From Saccharomycopsis crataegensis (Eukaryota > Ascomycota > Saccharomycetes > Ascoideales > Saccharomycopsidaceae): a stretch of DNA of 64,000 bases. Shown piece by piece: positions 1 to 9,277 of this stretch; within the stretch, counting starts at the first letter, position 1; each line of letters begins with the position of its first letter. Below the pieces are notes generated by a model, which saw nothing but the letters and a program-made list of their open reading frames with translations, made no database searches and had not been told where the DNA came from. The stretch spans positions 3,658,001-3,722,000 of the forward strand of contig NW_027043829.1 of NCBI RefSeq assembly GCF_037102585.1. Reading direction: 5' to 3'. Both the position numbers and the translations under genes were made by a program.

Positions 1-250
1 CTTACTCTCTTGTAGCCAAAACCAACCAACCATTTCCAACGCTTTGATCCACCAGCCATACATTGTTATTAGCAGGGCACTTGCATCATTAGCACCATAA
101 ATATTTAATATTTAATGTAATGCATCCGATGGGCACTCCAGCACCGCGGGTCTTTCCCTCCCCCAGCCGATAAAAAAAAAAAATAAAAAAAGATCCGATT
201 TTCTATCTATAACTGTTGCCATCACCATTACTATTGTCATCTCCATCACA

Positions 251-790
251 ATGATCAAGAAAGGTTATAACATAGCAGCAGAAGAACAAAAAAAGCAAAA
301 GAAAAGAGAAATCAATAAGAATAAAAACAAGCTCAAACAACAACAACAACAACAACAACAACATCATCATCATCATCATCATCATCAGGACCAGCCCAAG
401 TATCCCAAACCTTCTTCCATCACTGATGACCGGAAATTGGGACCCAAAAGTGTATTCTTCGACCCTGAATTAAACCCCCAAGGCATAGCCCCACATGGGC
501 TCAAAAACCATTACTATCCTTTGAAATACTCCCATGATTACCAGGCCGCTGACAAAGTGAAATCGATCCCATTACCCTCGGAACCCGTCCCGAAATATTT
601 CAAGTTCTACGAGAAATCAGAATCATCATCATACCAAGCCCCAGAGATCATCAATGAAAACGCCAGTACCGGGGGACTAGTACCCACTGCATTATTGGTA
701 AAGAAACGTCAAAGAAACAACCAAAAACAACCAATCAATGACAATTCCAAGAAAGTCAAATTAGAAACTGTAGCCGATGATGAATATTGA
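251..790 (+). CDS. WBP11-like splicing-associated protein (short form)
   Basis: The 179-residue product resembles WBP11/Saf1 proteins, which associate with the spliceosome and bind WW domains. Three family traits are visible: a basic N-terminus rich in K and E (residues 11-29), a block with K-S-V-F-F-D-P-E-L-N-P (66-76) matching the family's KS-[VI]-YYDP-x-x-NP element, and V-P-T-A-L-L-V-K-K-R (144-153), matching the VPTAL-R-V-R-R element near the C-terminus. Between them lie eight Gln (30-37) and eight His (38-45) coded by uninterrupted CAA and CAT runs. It is much shorter than the human protein and lacks its proline-rich WW ligands, so partner binding is uncertain. S. cerevisiae has no clear counterpart that I know of. 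The first ATG is used. Convergent with RIM2. Confidence 0.65.
   Translation: MIKKGYNIAAEEQKKQKKREINKNKNKLKQQQQQQQQHHHHHHHHQDQPKYPKPSSITDDRKLGPKSVFFDPELNPQGIAPHGLKNHYYPLKYSHDYQAADKVKSIPLPSEPVPKYFKFYEKSESSSYQAPEIINENASTGGLVPTALLVKKRQRNNQKQPINDNSKKVKLETVADDEY
338..385 (+). repeat. (CAA)8(CAT)8 trinucleotide run inside the WBP11-like CDS
   Basis: Eight CAA codons are followed directly by eight CAT codons and code Gln8-His8. Uninterrupted codon repeats of this kind usually vary in length between strains. Confidence 0.9.
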
Positions 791-1032
791 TATATTTAGA
801 TATATTTAGATATATACAATATATATCTCGATACTAAATTATTCTTACAAAACAAATTATACAAGAAAATGAATGTCGCATATATATATATATATATATG
901 GATTCTATAAAAATAACAATTTGAATAGTACGACCATGTCAACAGGAAAGTCCCAGAACAAAATAGGAAAGCAAGCAACATCAACCAACCGAATTAACAT
1001 TCTTATAGATGATTATATTAAACACCAACAGC

Positions 1033-1078
<46 letters not shown>

Positions 1079-1381
1079 GAAAAAACAACAAAGATACCCC
1101 CAAACAGCGGCTATTTAACAAGAGAATTAATTCAAAGAGACAGAGATATTTATAAGGCGTTTTCTCTTCTCCTTCTTTATGAAAGCATATACATACAAGA
1201 TAAATTACAGGCCCCGCCAAAGAAAATGAAGACAAAAAAAAAAAGAAAAAAACAATGAAGAAGGAACAAAACAAAGCAAAAACACAACAAAAAAAAAAAA
1301 GAGTGAAGAAGGAAAACCACAAAATAAGAAGCGACAACCCATGGAATTCACAATAAATCCATTTCCACTTCTCGTTATTCA
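791..1381. other. Convergent intergenic region
   Basis: No gene is seen. It holds the 3' ends of the WBP11-like gene and RIM2, a (TA)10 run at 880-899 and a 35-base A tract at about 1039-1073, plus further A-rich sequence. The reading frames here come from homopolymers. Confidence 0.7.
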
Positions 1382-2533
1382 TCAAAAGTTATCCGAAAGG
1401 AATCTGATAAGAATTTCCCAAGTACCAAACATAATGATACTATTTGGAACGGTTCTCATCAAATGAGGTGTCAACCCCCCATACATCGATGCCAACCCTT
1501 CTTCCTTGACAATCAACCCAAAAGATTGAAATACCCCTTTGTACTTTAACTTCCCATTTTCCATTGGTGCTTGTCTCATTCTGGTTCGCACCACTTCGTG
1601 AGGATAACTGATCATCGAGGCACAAAACTTGGCACACCCAGCAGCCCCCGATCTGGCGGCCCATTCGTTGAAATCATCCCAACTAGATCTGACATAGTTT
1701 GGGTCTTGGGAATTTTGGATCGATTTTTTTTTCAAAACGCTCTTCATTTGTTCGTAAAGCACCCAATGGATCACCCCTTCACACGACCCCAAATACGACG
1801 CCGTCAACCCTTTGTATAACGCCCCCACCCCTTCATTTTTCACCACTTTGACCAAACAATCCCACGAATTCTTGTATTGTTTCGCCTCGCCACTCTTACT
1901 CTTATCCAATTGTAATCTGGTTTTGATCAACCAAATCGGGTTGGTTGCCGTACTGGTGGTAATACCAGCACACGCCGCTGACACCAAATGGATCCAGGTG
2001 GCCTCGTTGTTTTGATTGAAGTTTTTACTGAGAAATTGCTTAGTCAACCCGTAAGTAAAGAAATTGATCGATCTTGCCGGAATCACCCCGACCAAGTTTG
2101 GCCCCAACCCTTTGAACAATGATCTAACCCCTTCAACTTTGTAAACGTTCCCCAAGATTCCAAAAGTTTCTTTGAAATGCTGGGCACCCTTTATGATGGC
2201 GTTGTTGGATTTGATGGTTTGATTGTAACTGATTCGGTACACATCCGATTGCAATCGGGTTTTCACCACGTCAAATGGGCAAGTTGCAATTGCCCCCACC
2301 ATACCACCGAGCCCTCCAGCAACAAAATGAATCCAAGGGCGGACCTCTTTCACCTGTAGCGCAAGCTCGTCTTGTGATAATGATGCTTTATTACTGACAT
2401 TTCCGGAGATAGCGTTCAATATGATCGGCTCCTTGTTATTCAAATTCTTTTCATCTGAGCCAAGATAAGGCATGGAATTAATTGCCTCTTGTTCGAGAGA
2501 AGCAAACCGCTCTTTTTCACTGAGTCTCGACAT
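1382..2533 (-). CDS. RIM2: Mitochondrial pyrimidine nucleotide carrier Rim2
   Basis: This is a mitochondrial solute carrier (SLC25 family) of 383 residues. The three carrier signatures are P-F-D-V-V-K-T-R (86-93), N-P-I-W-L-I-K-T-R (198-206) and Y-P-H-E-V-V-R-T-R (310-318), one per tandem repeat. The tryptophan in the second signature (P-I-W) and the stretch around residues 68-97 match the Rim2/SLC25A33-36 subgroup, which exchanges pyrimidine (deoxy)nucleotides across the inner membrane and supports mtDNA maintenance; Rim2 is also linked to iron use in S. cerevisiae. The N-terminal 65 residues are polar and not part of the carrier fold. Length is close to the S. cerevisiae protein (377). Start is the only good ATG. 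Confidence 0.93.
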   Translation of the reverse strand: MSRLSEKERFASLEQEAINSMPYLGSDEKNLNNKEPIILNAISGNVSNKASLSQDELALQVKEVRPWIHFVAGGLGGMVGAIATCPFDVVKTRLQSDVYRISYNQTIKSNNAIIKGAQHFKETFGILGNVYKVEGVRSLFKGLGPNLVGVIPARSINFFTYGLTKQFLSKNFNQNNEATWIHLVSAACAGITTSTATNPIWLIKTRLQLDKSKSGEAKQYKNSWDCLVKVVKNEGVGALYKGLTASYLGSCEGVIHWVLYEQMKSVLKKKSIQNSQDPNYVRSSWDDFNEWAARSGAAGCAKFCASMISYPHEVVRTRMRQAPMENGKLKYKGVFQSFGLIVKEEGLASMYGGLTPHLMRTVPNSIIMFGTWEILIRFLSDNF

Positions 2534-3152
2534 CTTATCTTTATTGTAAGTTAAACCAAAGTAACCATAAAATTTCTGTCAGTTTTCCACTGTTCGTTTT
2601 GTTTTGCAATCAATAACTCTCTGGGTGATCTTCTTTTGAATATGAATTTTTTTTTTCTTCTAGAAGTATTAAATACACCGGAATTTACCTCCCAATAATT
2701 CTCCCTCGTATTCTTGATTCAAAAAAAAGTGATGGTTTGAAATATAATATATTCGTTATATAATAAAACTTTCACTAAAAATTTTTTGCTAACATAAGAT
2801 TTTTTGAGCTGCGTGAAAAATTTCCATTAAGCAATTTTTCCCAATTTTTTCCAATTTTTTTTTTTTTTTTTTTTTTTTTGTGTAATATATTCATTTATCA
2901 ACCTTAACTACAATAGATACAATATTGAGTTTTGGAAAATGCAGACAAAAGAAGTTGGGCTTTCAAAAGAAAGAAACCAAAATTGTTTAAAAGTCTTTCT
3001 TTGATCAGTTTACAAAACTAAAAAAGATATAAAATACAGAACGATAAAAAAGGAGTTGTAGTTATTATTATTTAAACAATTCGAAAAATTTCATGAAAAT
3101 AAAGAGGGAGGACATAATATTTTTTTAAAATCAGGAAAGAGTTTCAAATTAT
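2534..3152. other. Intergenic: RIM2 promoter and RPS9 3' side
   Basis: No gene is seen. It contains the RIM2 upstream region and a T tract of nearly 30 bases ending at 2879, followed by the RPS9 3' flank. Confidence 0.6.
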
Positions 3153-4318
3153 TTATTCATCATCTTCAGCACCAGCGTTCTTGGCAAGGTTCTTTCTCTT
3201 AGCTCTACCTGGTCTACCACCACCGTATGGAGAAGTTGGAGCAAAGTCAATGAATTTTTGGGAGTCTAATCTAACCATGAAAGATGGGATAGAAACAACT
3301 TGGGAACCGACAGCAATGTGTCTTTGTTGGATCAAAACTCTGGCGTGGTGGATAGATCTGGCCAAACCCAACTTGAAGACTTGGGTTTGCAATCTTCTTT
3401 CCAAGAAATCTTCAGTCTTCAAGGCCAAGACGTAATCCAACTTCATCTTGTCTTCTGACAAGACACCAACTCTGACCAATCTTCTAATCAAAGCATTACC
3501 TTCAAACAAACGCTTTTGGTCCTTTTCGTCTCTGGTCAACAAGTCTCTGGCAGCACGACGAATCTTGGACAATTGGAAGTTGATTCTGTAAATTTCGTGT
3601 TTGTTTTTCAAACCGTATTCACCAGCCAATTTCAATTCAGAGTCCAAACGAACGGATTCGTATGGACGCTTTGGAACGGAGTAAGTTTTAGAATAGGTTC
3701 TTGGAGCACCTATAAGAATTGTTAGTAAATTGAATCGAATAAACTGATATAATATAGAATTTAGGAGCTTGGGAATTCAGAAAAAGGATTCAACGATATT
3801 AAGGGGAGCTATTATCCAATAGTTTTTAGTTTGCTTTTGATACCTGAAGATAAGAGAAAAAAAATTTTTTTCTCTCTTCTCACTCAGATTCTAAAGCATA
3901 TTTCATGATCCACAATGTAATGATTGATATTGTCAATGGTATTCCTATCAAATGTATTTCTTGATATTGTTCTTTGATTGAAAAGTTTCAATTCCAGCTT
4001 TATCTTTTGATGATAATAATCTTCTTCTATCGAAACTCAAATTCGGAAAGTTCTGAGTTCGAAAACTTGGTATAATTGGTTGATAGATTTGACTAAAAGT
4101 CTTGATATTGTTCTGAATGATATTGATTATGTCCATTCTTTCAAGTTGATTCAAAATATTCGATTAATTTTTTTTTTTCTTGTTCTTCTTTTTCGTCCCT
4201 TGTTATCTGTTGGGCTTGTCGTTTGAATCCTTATTTCTTCTTTCCCTCCAACTGGTTCAATAACTCTCATTCTCTATATTAGCTTTGATGTTGTTAATTT
4301 CCAATACGTACGTGGCAT
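3153..4318 (-). CDS. RPS9: 40S ribosomal protein uS4 (Rps9), two exons
   Basis: Small-subunit ribosomal protein uS4, which binds 18S rRNA early in assembly and helps set decoding accuracy. The coding exons are complement(4312..4318) and complement(3153..3709), 564 nt, 187 residues. The first exon is only 7 nt (ATGCCAC) and joins to GTGCTCC to read M-P-R-A-P-R-T-Y, identical to the Rps9 N-terminus known in yeast. The donor is GTACGT at 4311-4306, the branch point TACTAAC lies at 3727-3721 (minus strand) and the acceptor is TATAG ending at 3710. The S4 RNA-binding region (about residues 107-150) and the [10 protein letters not shown] stretch are intact. Without the 7-nt exon the gene would be called short, from an internal position. 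Confidence 0.95.
3710..4311 (-). other. RPS9: RPS9 intron (602 nt)
   Basis: Donor GTACGT, branch TACTAAC only about 10 nt before the acceptor AG, length 602 nt. The first-exon size and phase match S. cerevisiae RPS9A/B. A small reading frame inside it (3948-4154) has no support. I see no snoRNA boxes that I can defend. Confidence 0.93.
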
Positions 4319-5374
4319 GTTGACTTAGTTACTCTTTGAGTTTACCCTTTGACACTAATCAAGATATATGGTGGGTCTCAAGAAAGGTTGTGTAGTTAAT
4401 TTTTCAATATTCATTTTTCTCACTCTGCTGCTGCTGCCGGTGTGCGTGGGGCAGTAAGAGGATGTCCGTTAGTCACGTGTGTTAATCACAAAAAACTGAT
4501 ATCACACGTCACGGTAGAAAATCATACATGTGATATGCACACGAGTCTATATAGGGCGTAAATGATAACAGGCGACAACAAATCGAGTAAACTGGGGGTC
4601 AGCTATTAGGGCTGCGAAAATGAAGGAAGTGATGACAATATAGGGCTACCAGTCAGCAGAACACATAGAAAGCTAAAGGTATTTTCCAATGGATTGAGCT
4701 CATTATGAGTACTAAAAGAGAAAAAAAAAAAAAAAAAAATCCCATCCGTCAACAGTAAATGTGGTTGTTTCCCTTCATATCTCCGCTAGCTGTTGGGGGT
4801 AGGCGTATAAGTGATGGGGTTGTTCCTTTTATTTATTTAGAAGAAGTATTATAACAGCCCATACTTTACATACAACTGTAAAAGATACTATTATTATGTC
4901 TTTGATGTTTCACGCAGATTCATCGAAAATATCCTGTTACCCATAAGAGCATTTATACTCCACCAACACGGTCAAGAAAGAAAGTCGCCATGGGCTTTTG
5001 CCAGGCCAAGGTCTTTAAGCCCTGGCGAAATTTCATTACTATTTTGATAAGATAATTGAATTAGTATCTCAATCCTTAGCGTAACCGGAATCTTTCTTTG
5101 ACAAAACAGAACTAAGATGGTGCTGAAATAGACCATCATCATTGACTTATGCATGTTGTAGATAGCTAACAACGTGACCAAATATTTGAAGTGAAAAAAG
5201 ACACACAGTGAGACAACCTGTTTGGAGACACACTTAGTCTTAACCAATTGATTAGTATATCCATATATTTAAACATTCAAGCCAACTATCAACATTACAA
5301 TTTCCAACCTACTTGCTATCCATATCATTATTATTTTTTCTTTTTTCTTTTGAACCATTTAGCCTAACTCCAAA
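4319..5374. promoter_or_regulatory. Shared upstream region of RPS9 and MED8
   Basis: This 1.06-kb divergent region holds a CACGTG box at 4474-4479 and a TTAGGG core at 4606-4611. In Candida-type yeasts ribosomal protein promoters are known to be bound by Cbf1 (CACGTG) and Tbf1 (TTAGGG-like), so this pair fits RPS9 control. Spacing to the RPS9 ATG is about 160 and 290 bp. An A tract lies near 4720-4738. No gene is seen. Confidence 0.5.
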
Positions 5375-6034
5375 ATGTCTCAACCGCCTGCTGGTCCACG
5401 AGGAATCACCCCTCAAGCCCAACAACTACCGCCACAATATGACTATTCGAGTGTACCAATAAACGAACTCGAGGCCACCCGTATCAAGCTCCTCAGCTTG
5501 ACGCGATCATTACACAAACTCCAGCACGAAATCGCCCAAGGAGCAACACTACCACGCTGGGAATCGTTACATAGTCAATATAACGTGGTGATCACCCAAT
5601 TAAGCGCGATATCGGCAGAAATATTCCAAAACTACGATACGTTGGCCAGTCGAAACGTGTATCCGTTAAACAACTTCCCGGTGACCCAGCAAGAAGGGCT
5701 ATTGACGACATTACTCCGGAAAAAACCGTCTCCGGAAGTTACTGCGTGGATCGAGAACGCCGAGGAATTCATCACGAAATTAGGAGTCGACGTGACAAAA
5801 CATAATGATGATGATGAAGATAAGGAAGATTTCATCGAGTCGTGTTTGGAGATCATGGAAAAGGAAAAGGAAAACCATAATTTTTTCAGTGTGTTCACTC
5901 AACAGGAAATCGATAATGGGTTAAACCAACAGCCCCACCCTTACAAGATCAACAACAAAGTTGATGAAGATGTCCCAACAATGGGAATGGATGTCAATCA
6001 AGCATTAAATTTCATTTACACTGGTAAATTATAA
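5375..6034 (+). CDS. MED8: Mediator head subunit Med8
   Basis: Subunit 8 of the Mediator head module, which bridges activators and RNA polymerase II and contacts TBP and Med18/Med20. The helical N-terminal half (about 25-100) ends in N-V-Y-P-L-N-N-F-P-V-T-Q-Q-E-G-L-L-T-T-L (residues 94-113), the best-conserved block of Med8, followed by L-R-K-K and an acidic segment at 145-175. The C-terminal end (residues 190-219) includes the short helix that in S. cerevisiae docks Med18. Length 219 against 223 in S. cerevisiae. Convergent with MSI1, with 130 bp between stops. Confidence 0.93.
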   Translation: MSQPPAGPRGITPQAQQLPPQYDYSSVPINELEATRIKLLSLTRSLHKLQHEIAQGATLPRWESLHSQYNVVITQLSAISAEIFQNYDTLASRNVYPLNNFPVTQQEGLLTTLLRKKPSPEVTAWIENAEEFITKLGVDVTKHNDDDEDKEDFIESCLEIMEKEKENHNFFSVFTQQEIDNGLNQQPHPYKINNKVDEDVPTMGMDVNQALNFIYTGKL

Positions 6035-6164
6035 AGATGTCAATGAATAAATAACCTGCATATACGATTGCCAAAAAAAAAAAAAAAAAAAATAATCCTT
6101 CTTTTATATTATATTCTATATTATACAATTTACACATTCCCCCATTATCCGATTAAAAATTTGA

Positions 6165-7580
6165 TTATTTTTCTGTAGATTTCCTTGTTATCGTCAGTGA
6201 TGGCATCCAAATATGTAAAGAATTATCGTTGGCTACCGAACTCACCAACCAATCATCATTAGGATTCCAAGATAAATCATTAACCCCCAACATATGCCCA
6301 CCATGCACGAACAATAACTCATCAGGGTTGTTATCCTTCGCCAAATCCACTCCTTTGTTATTACCGATTTGTCCCAAATCCCACAACTTCACCAGATTAT
6401 CATCTTGGCCACCGCTAGCAAGAATTTTTGTCTGATTCGGGTTCCAATCAACTACGGTGATCGACCCATTATGCGCATGTTTGATAGTATATTCTGGACG
6501 ATTCAAATTTCTTAAATCCCATACAAGAATATTCCCAGACGAATCACCAGTAGCCACGCAAAAAAGGCTGTCGTGATTGAAACTTAAACTATTGATTCCA
6601 GCATCATGGCCCCCATAATTCTCCAGTACTACCGAATTATGTGGTTTTCTAATATCACTGATTTTCAAACCCTTATCTTCGCCAACCGACCCAAAAATCG
6701 AGTCATGTTTGGGAAGCCATTTCACATCATTCGCCCCGCCTTCGTGAAGTTGTGAGAAAGTATTTTGTGGGGATAATTCTTTAGTCTTGCTGTCAAATGA
6801 TAATAGATCCCATAGGGCCACATGGCCGTCTAGGGCCGCCGATAATAAATGTCCTTCTTTCTGCACATTCCAAGAAATCCCAAACCCTTCACATTGATGA
6901 TACTTCAATCTAATCTGTGGCTTGAATGGGTTTTGATCGAGAGTTTTCACCGATGAGTGTTTGGTTCTATCAAAGACGTACACATTCCCAGTATTGTTGA
7001 TGGTCGCGATAAGATCCGGTTTTTGCGGCATATACCGGGCCTTGTTGATTTCTCCTTGATGGTGTATATCTAAAGTGTTGTTGAGTTTTTGAAACATCGA
7101 TCTATCAGCGTCGGTGGCCATGAATTCCTTGGTATCGGGGTCATATTTATCGAGCGAGGCGAGATTTTCCAATTTCTTAGTGGTCAAACTTGAGAGTTTC
7201 AAACTTTCCTCAGCATTCCCCGAAGTGAAGGTCCCTGATAATAAACGATACGTCCGAGTATTCTGTACCGGGTTGGTTTCAACATCTGGGAACCATTGCA
7301 CCGTCAATGATGGCCAAGTCAACGCACTTGTTTGAAGGTAATCATAGAGATAAGGGGCATTTTTCTTCCATATGTAATATTTTTCTTTTGTAGCCTCGGT
7401 GATCACTGACAGCAGCGGTTCTTCTGCTTCATTTATTGTGGTGTTCATGGTGACCAGCGCCAGAACATCATAATCGTTATCTTGGTCTTCTTGGATCATG
7501 CTTGGAGAGTCGATCGAAATAGCTCCCCCCGTATCATCAACAGTTTCGATATCTCTATCCGATATAATTTCCACTTCCAT
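6165..7580 (-). CDS. MSI1: Chromatin assembly factor 1 subunit Msi1/Cac3 (WD40)
   Basis: A 471-residue WD40 protein of the RbAp46/48 family, the histone H3-H4 binding subunit of CAF-1, which loads nucleosomes behind replication forks. The N-terminal helix region carries Y-I-W-K-K-N-A-P-Y-L-Y-D-Y-L and T-W-P-S-L-T-V-Q-W-F-P. Later motifs, V-F-D-R-T-K-H-S-S and H-G-G-H-M-L-G-V-N-D-L-S-W near the end, match Msi1 rather than its paralogue Hat2. Seven blades can be traced. An acidic N-terminal extension of about 50 residues is not in S. cerevisiae Msi1 (422 aa). Hat2 is the alternative but fits less well. Confidence 0.88.
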   Translation of the reverse strand: MEVEIISDRDIETVDDTGGAISIDSPSMIQEDQDNDYDVLALVTMNTTINEAEEPLLSVITEATKEKYYIWKKNAPYLYDYLQTSALTWPSLTVQWFPDVETNPVQNTRTYRLLSGTFTSGNAEESLKLSSLTTKKLENLASLDKYDPDTKEFMATDADRSMFQKLNNTLDIHHQGEINKARYMPQKPDLIATINNTGNVYVFDRTKHSSVKTLDQNPFKPQIRLKYHQCEGFGISWNVQKEGHLLSAALDGHVALWDLLSFDSKTKELSPQNTFSQLHEGGANDVKWLPKHDSIFGSVGEDKGLKISDIRKPHNSVVLENYGGHDAGINSLSFNHDSLFCVATGDSSGNILVWDLRNLNRPEYTIKHAHNGSITVVDWNPNQTKILASGGQDDNLVKLWDLGQIGNNKGVDLAKDNNPDELLFVHGGHMLGVNDLSWNPNDDWLVSSVANDNSLHIWMPSLTITRKSTEK

Positions 7581-7982
7581 TATATTATCTGATTTCCGTT
7601 AGTTATTTTTAAAAGAAAGATTTCTTATGGCTTTATCTTATATTGTGATCAAATTGACACGAAATTTGGTGATTTTTGTTCTTTTTTTTTTTTTTGTTCT
7701 TTTTTTGAAGTACGCGTAACAACAACCTCTTGATGGTAAAATAAGCTACAAAAAAATTATAGGGTCAATAAACTACAAGAAGAATCATATTAAGAATAAT
7801 AGTTATTCTGGCTATCATTATACCGAAAAAGAAAGCATTATTATATCTATATGTATACTACAAAATTAGAAACGAAACTCGATTACCCATTATCATAAAA
7901 AGAACCAAAAAATGAAAAACCCAAATAACCCCAACTGATGCAAATATTATTTTATTTTTTTTACACCCTTTTTTTTTTTCTT
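7581..7982. other. Intergenic, MSI1 upstream
   Basis: This 402-bp AT-rich stretch with T and A runs carries the MSI1 promoter and the 3' flank of the next gene. No further element is recognised. Confidence 0.5.
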
Positions 7983-9077
7983 TTATTTATCCATAATTTC
8001 TCTCAGTAAAGTATCTTTTGTATTGTCTTCTGTACCCATTGCTTCTGAGCATTCTTCATTTTCTTCGGTCTTCATCAACCGGCTCACGTCATCTAATTTC
8101 TTCCGCACATCTTCAATACTAGATTGCACATTCTCAAAATAGTCCTTGTTGTATAAATACTTCAATTCTTTGAGCCTGTCCAAATCAATATCGAATTCAA
8201 ACCAAACTTTCTTTTGGTCAAAGCTGCTGTCCAATTTTTTCTCCAACTTCTTAACCGAAGTCAACAAATTCATCTGAGTTTTCTTCAAGTCTTTCAAATT
8301 GTTTTCATATTGCGGGGTGAAGAACGAATTATTCTCAATTGCTTCATTTGACATTTTTTTAACGTCATCCAAAACGTCAATCTGCGTCCATAACTTATCT
8401 TGGTAATTCACCGTTGGCTGCACAGAAGGAATCTTATCCACTTGGCGAGGATACTCTGTATCGTAGGCATTATTAATATTGCTATTGTTATTACTATTAT
8501 TATTATTATTATTATTATTCTTGGAATTTTTCAAAGCAGAGCCGGTTGCTATACCCAAATCAGAATAATCACGGAAATAAAACGAATCTCTATTGGAAGC
8601 GCTACTGCCTCGCTTCGAGTCATCAAGATTATCTCCCGCCGCGTAGCTTTCAAAAGCAGGCCCCAATTCTGCTCCTTCATCAAAAGTATAACTCTTATCC
8701 CTGAAAACATTGGTGCTACTAGACTTCGATATCTGGGGGCTAATATCGTATCTCCCACTACCTATGGCGGTGCTTCTTCTGGGAATCCCTGCTTTAGGTC
8801 CCGAGCTGCCATACCCAGCAAAGTCGGCACTAGTTTTTCTGAAATTGAACCTTGATGCTGGTTGAGAACTACCAGTGATCATCGGTTGGGAAAAGGCTCG
8901 TTTTTGTGAGACGCTGGCGAGATAATTGTCATCTTTGGTCGATTTGCTCACGGAGATCTGGGATGTGTTGTGAGGATCATAATCGTGGATACTGCTAGAC
9001 CCACTGATCAGTAGCTCACGGTCATTTCTTCTTGGTTCGTATATAGGAGAGCTTCTTATTCTCTCTAATTGGGACAT
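7983..9077 (-). CDS. Coiled-coil protein of unknown function
   Basis: I do not recognise this 364-residue protein. Residues 1-215 are low complexity and Ser/Asn-rich, with an Asn run near 185-200 coded by AAT/AAC repeats. The conserved-looking part begins at K-L-W-T-Q-I-D-V-L-D-D-V-K (about 229) and continues as a coiled coil to about 340, with heptad-like Leu spacing and many Lys and Glu. The tail is acidic. The layout (disordered N-terminus, C-terminal coiled coil) suggests a scaffold or complex subunit, for example in membrane traffic or the cytoskeleton, but that is inference. First ATG used; a CACGTG lies 94 bp upstream. Confidence 0.75.
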   Translation of the reverse strand: MSQLERIRSSPIYEPRRNDRELLISGSSSIHDYDPHNTSQISVSKSTKDDNYLASVSQKRAFSQPMITGSSQPASRFNFRKTSADFAGYGSSGPKAGIPRRSTAIGSGRYDISPQISKSSSTNVFRDKSYTFDEGAELGPAFESYAAGDNLDDSKRGSSASNRDSFYFRDYSDLGIATGSALKNSKNNNNNNNNSNNNSNINNAYDTEYPRQVDKIPSVQPTVNYQDKLWTQIDVLDDVKKMSNEAIENNSFFTPQYENNLKDLKKTQMNLLTSVKKLEKKLDSSFDQKKVWFEFDIDLDRLKELKYLYNKDYFENVQSSIEDVRKKLDDVSRLMKTEENEECSEAMGTEDNTKDTLLREIMDK

Positions 9078-9170
9078 TTGCCTTGGTGTTGGAAAGAGAA
9101 TGATTGAAGTTCAAAAGGTTTGGTTCCATACATTGTTGATTTATCCGCCTTTTTTTTTTTTTTACGCCTT

Positions 9171-9176
9171 CACGTG
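9171..9176. promoter_or_regulatory. CACGTG box
   Basis: Palindromic E-box, Cbf1/Pho4 type, 94 bp upstream of the coiled-coil gene start. Single site, no other support. Confidence 0.3.
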
Positions 9177-9231
9177 CACTACAGGATATGGTGTACCATA
9201 TCCGTATGGCAATAATATTATCATTAATCGT

Positions 9232-9260
9232 TTATAATATAATATAATATAACATAATAT
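9232..9260. repeat. (TATAA)n pentanucleotide repeat, downstream of GPI2
   Basis: About five imperfect TAATA/TATAA units just past the GPI2 stop. The same unit expands to about 78 bp on the other side of GPI2. Confidence 0.8.
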
Positions 9261-9277
9261 GAAAGTATAAAGAGTCG

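Noticed and set aside
3948-4154. 68-codon frame inside the RPS9 intron
   Set aside because: It lies fully within a well-defined intron and shows no motif.
4972-5247. 91-codon minus-strand frame between RPS9 and MED8
   Set aside because: It starts with TTG, shows no conserved features and overlaps the MED8 promoter.
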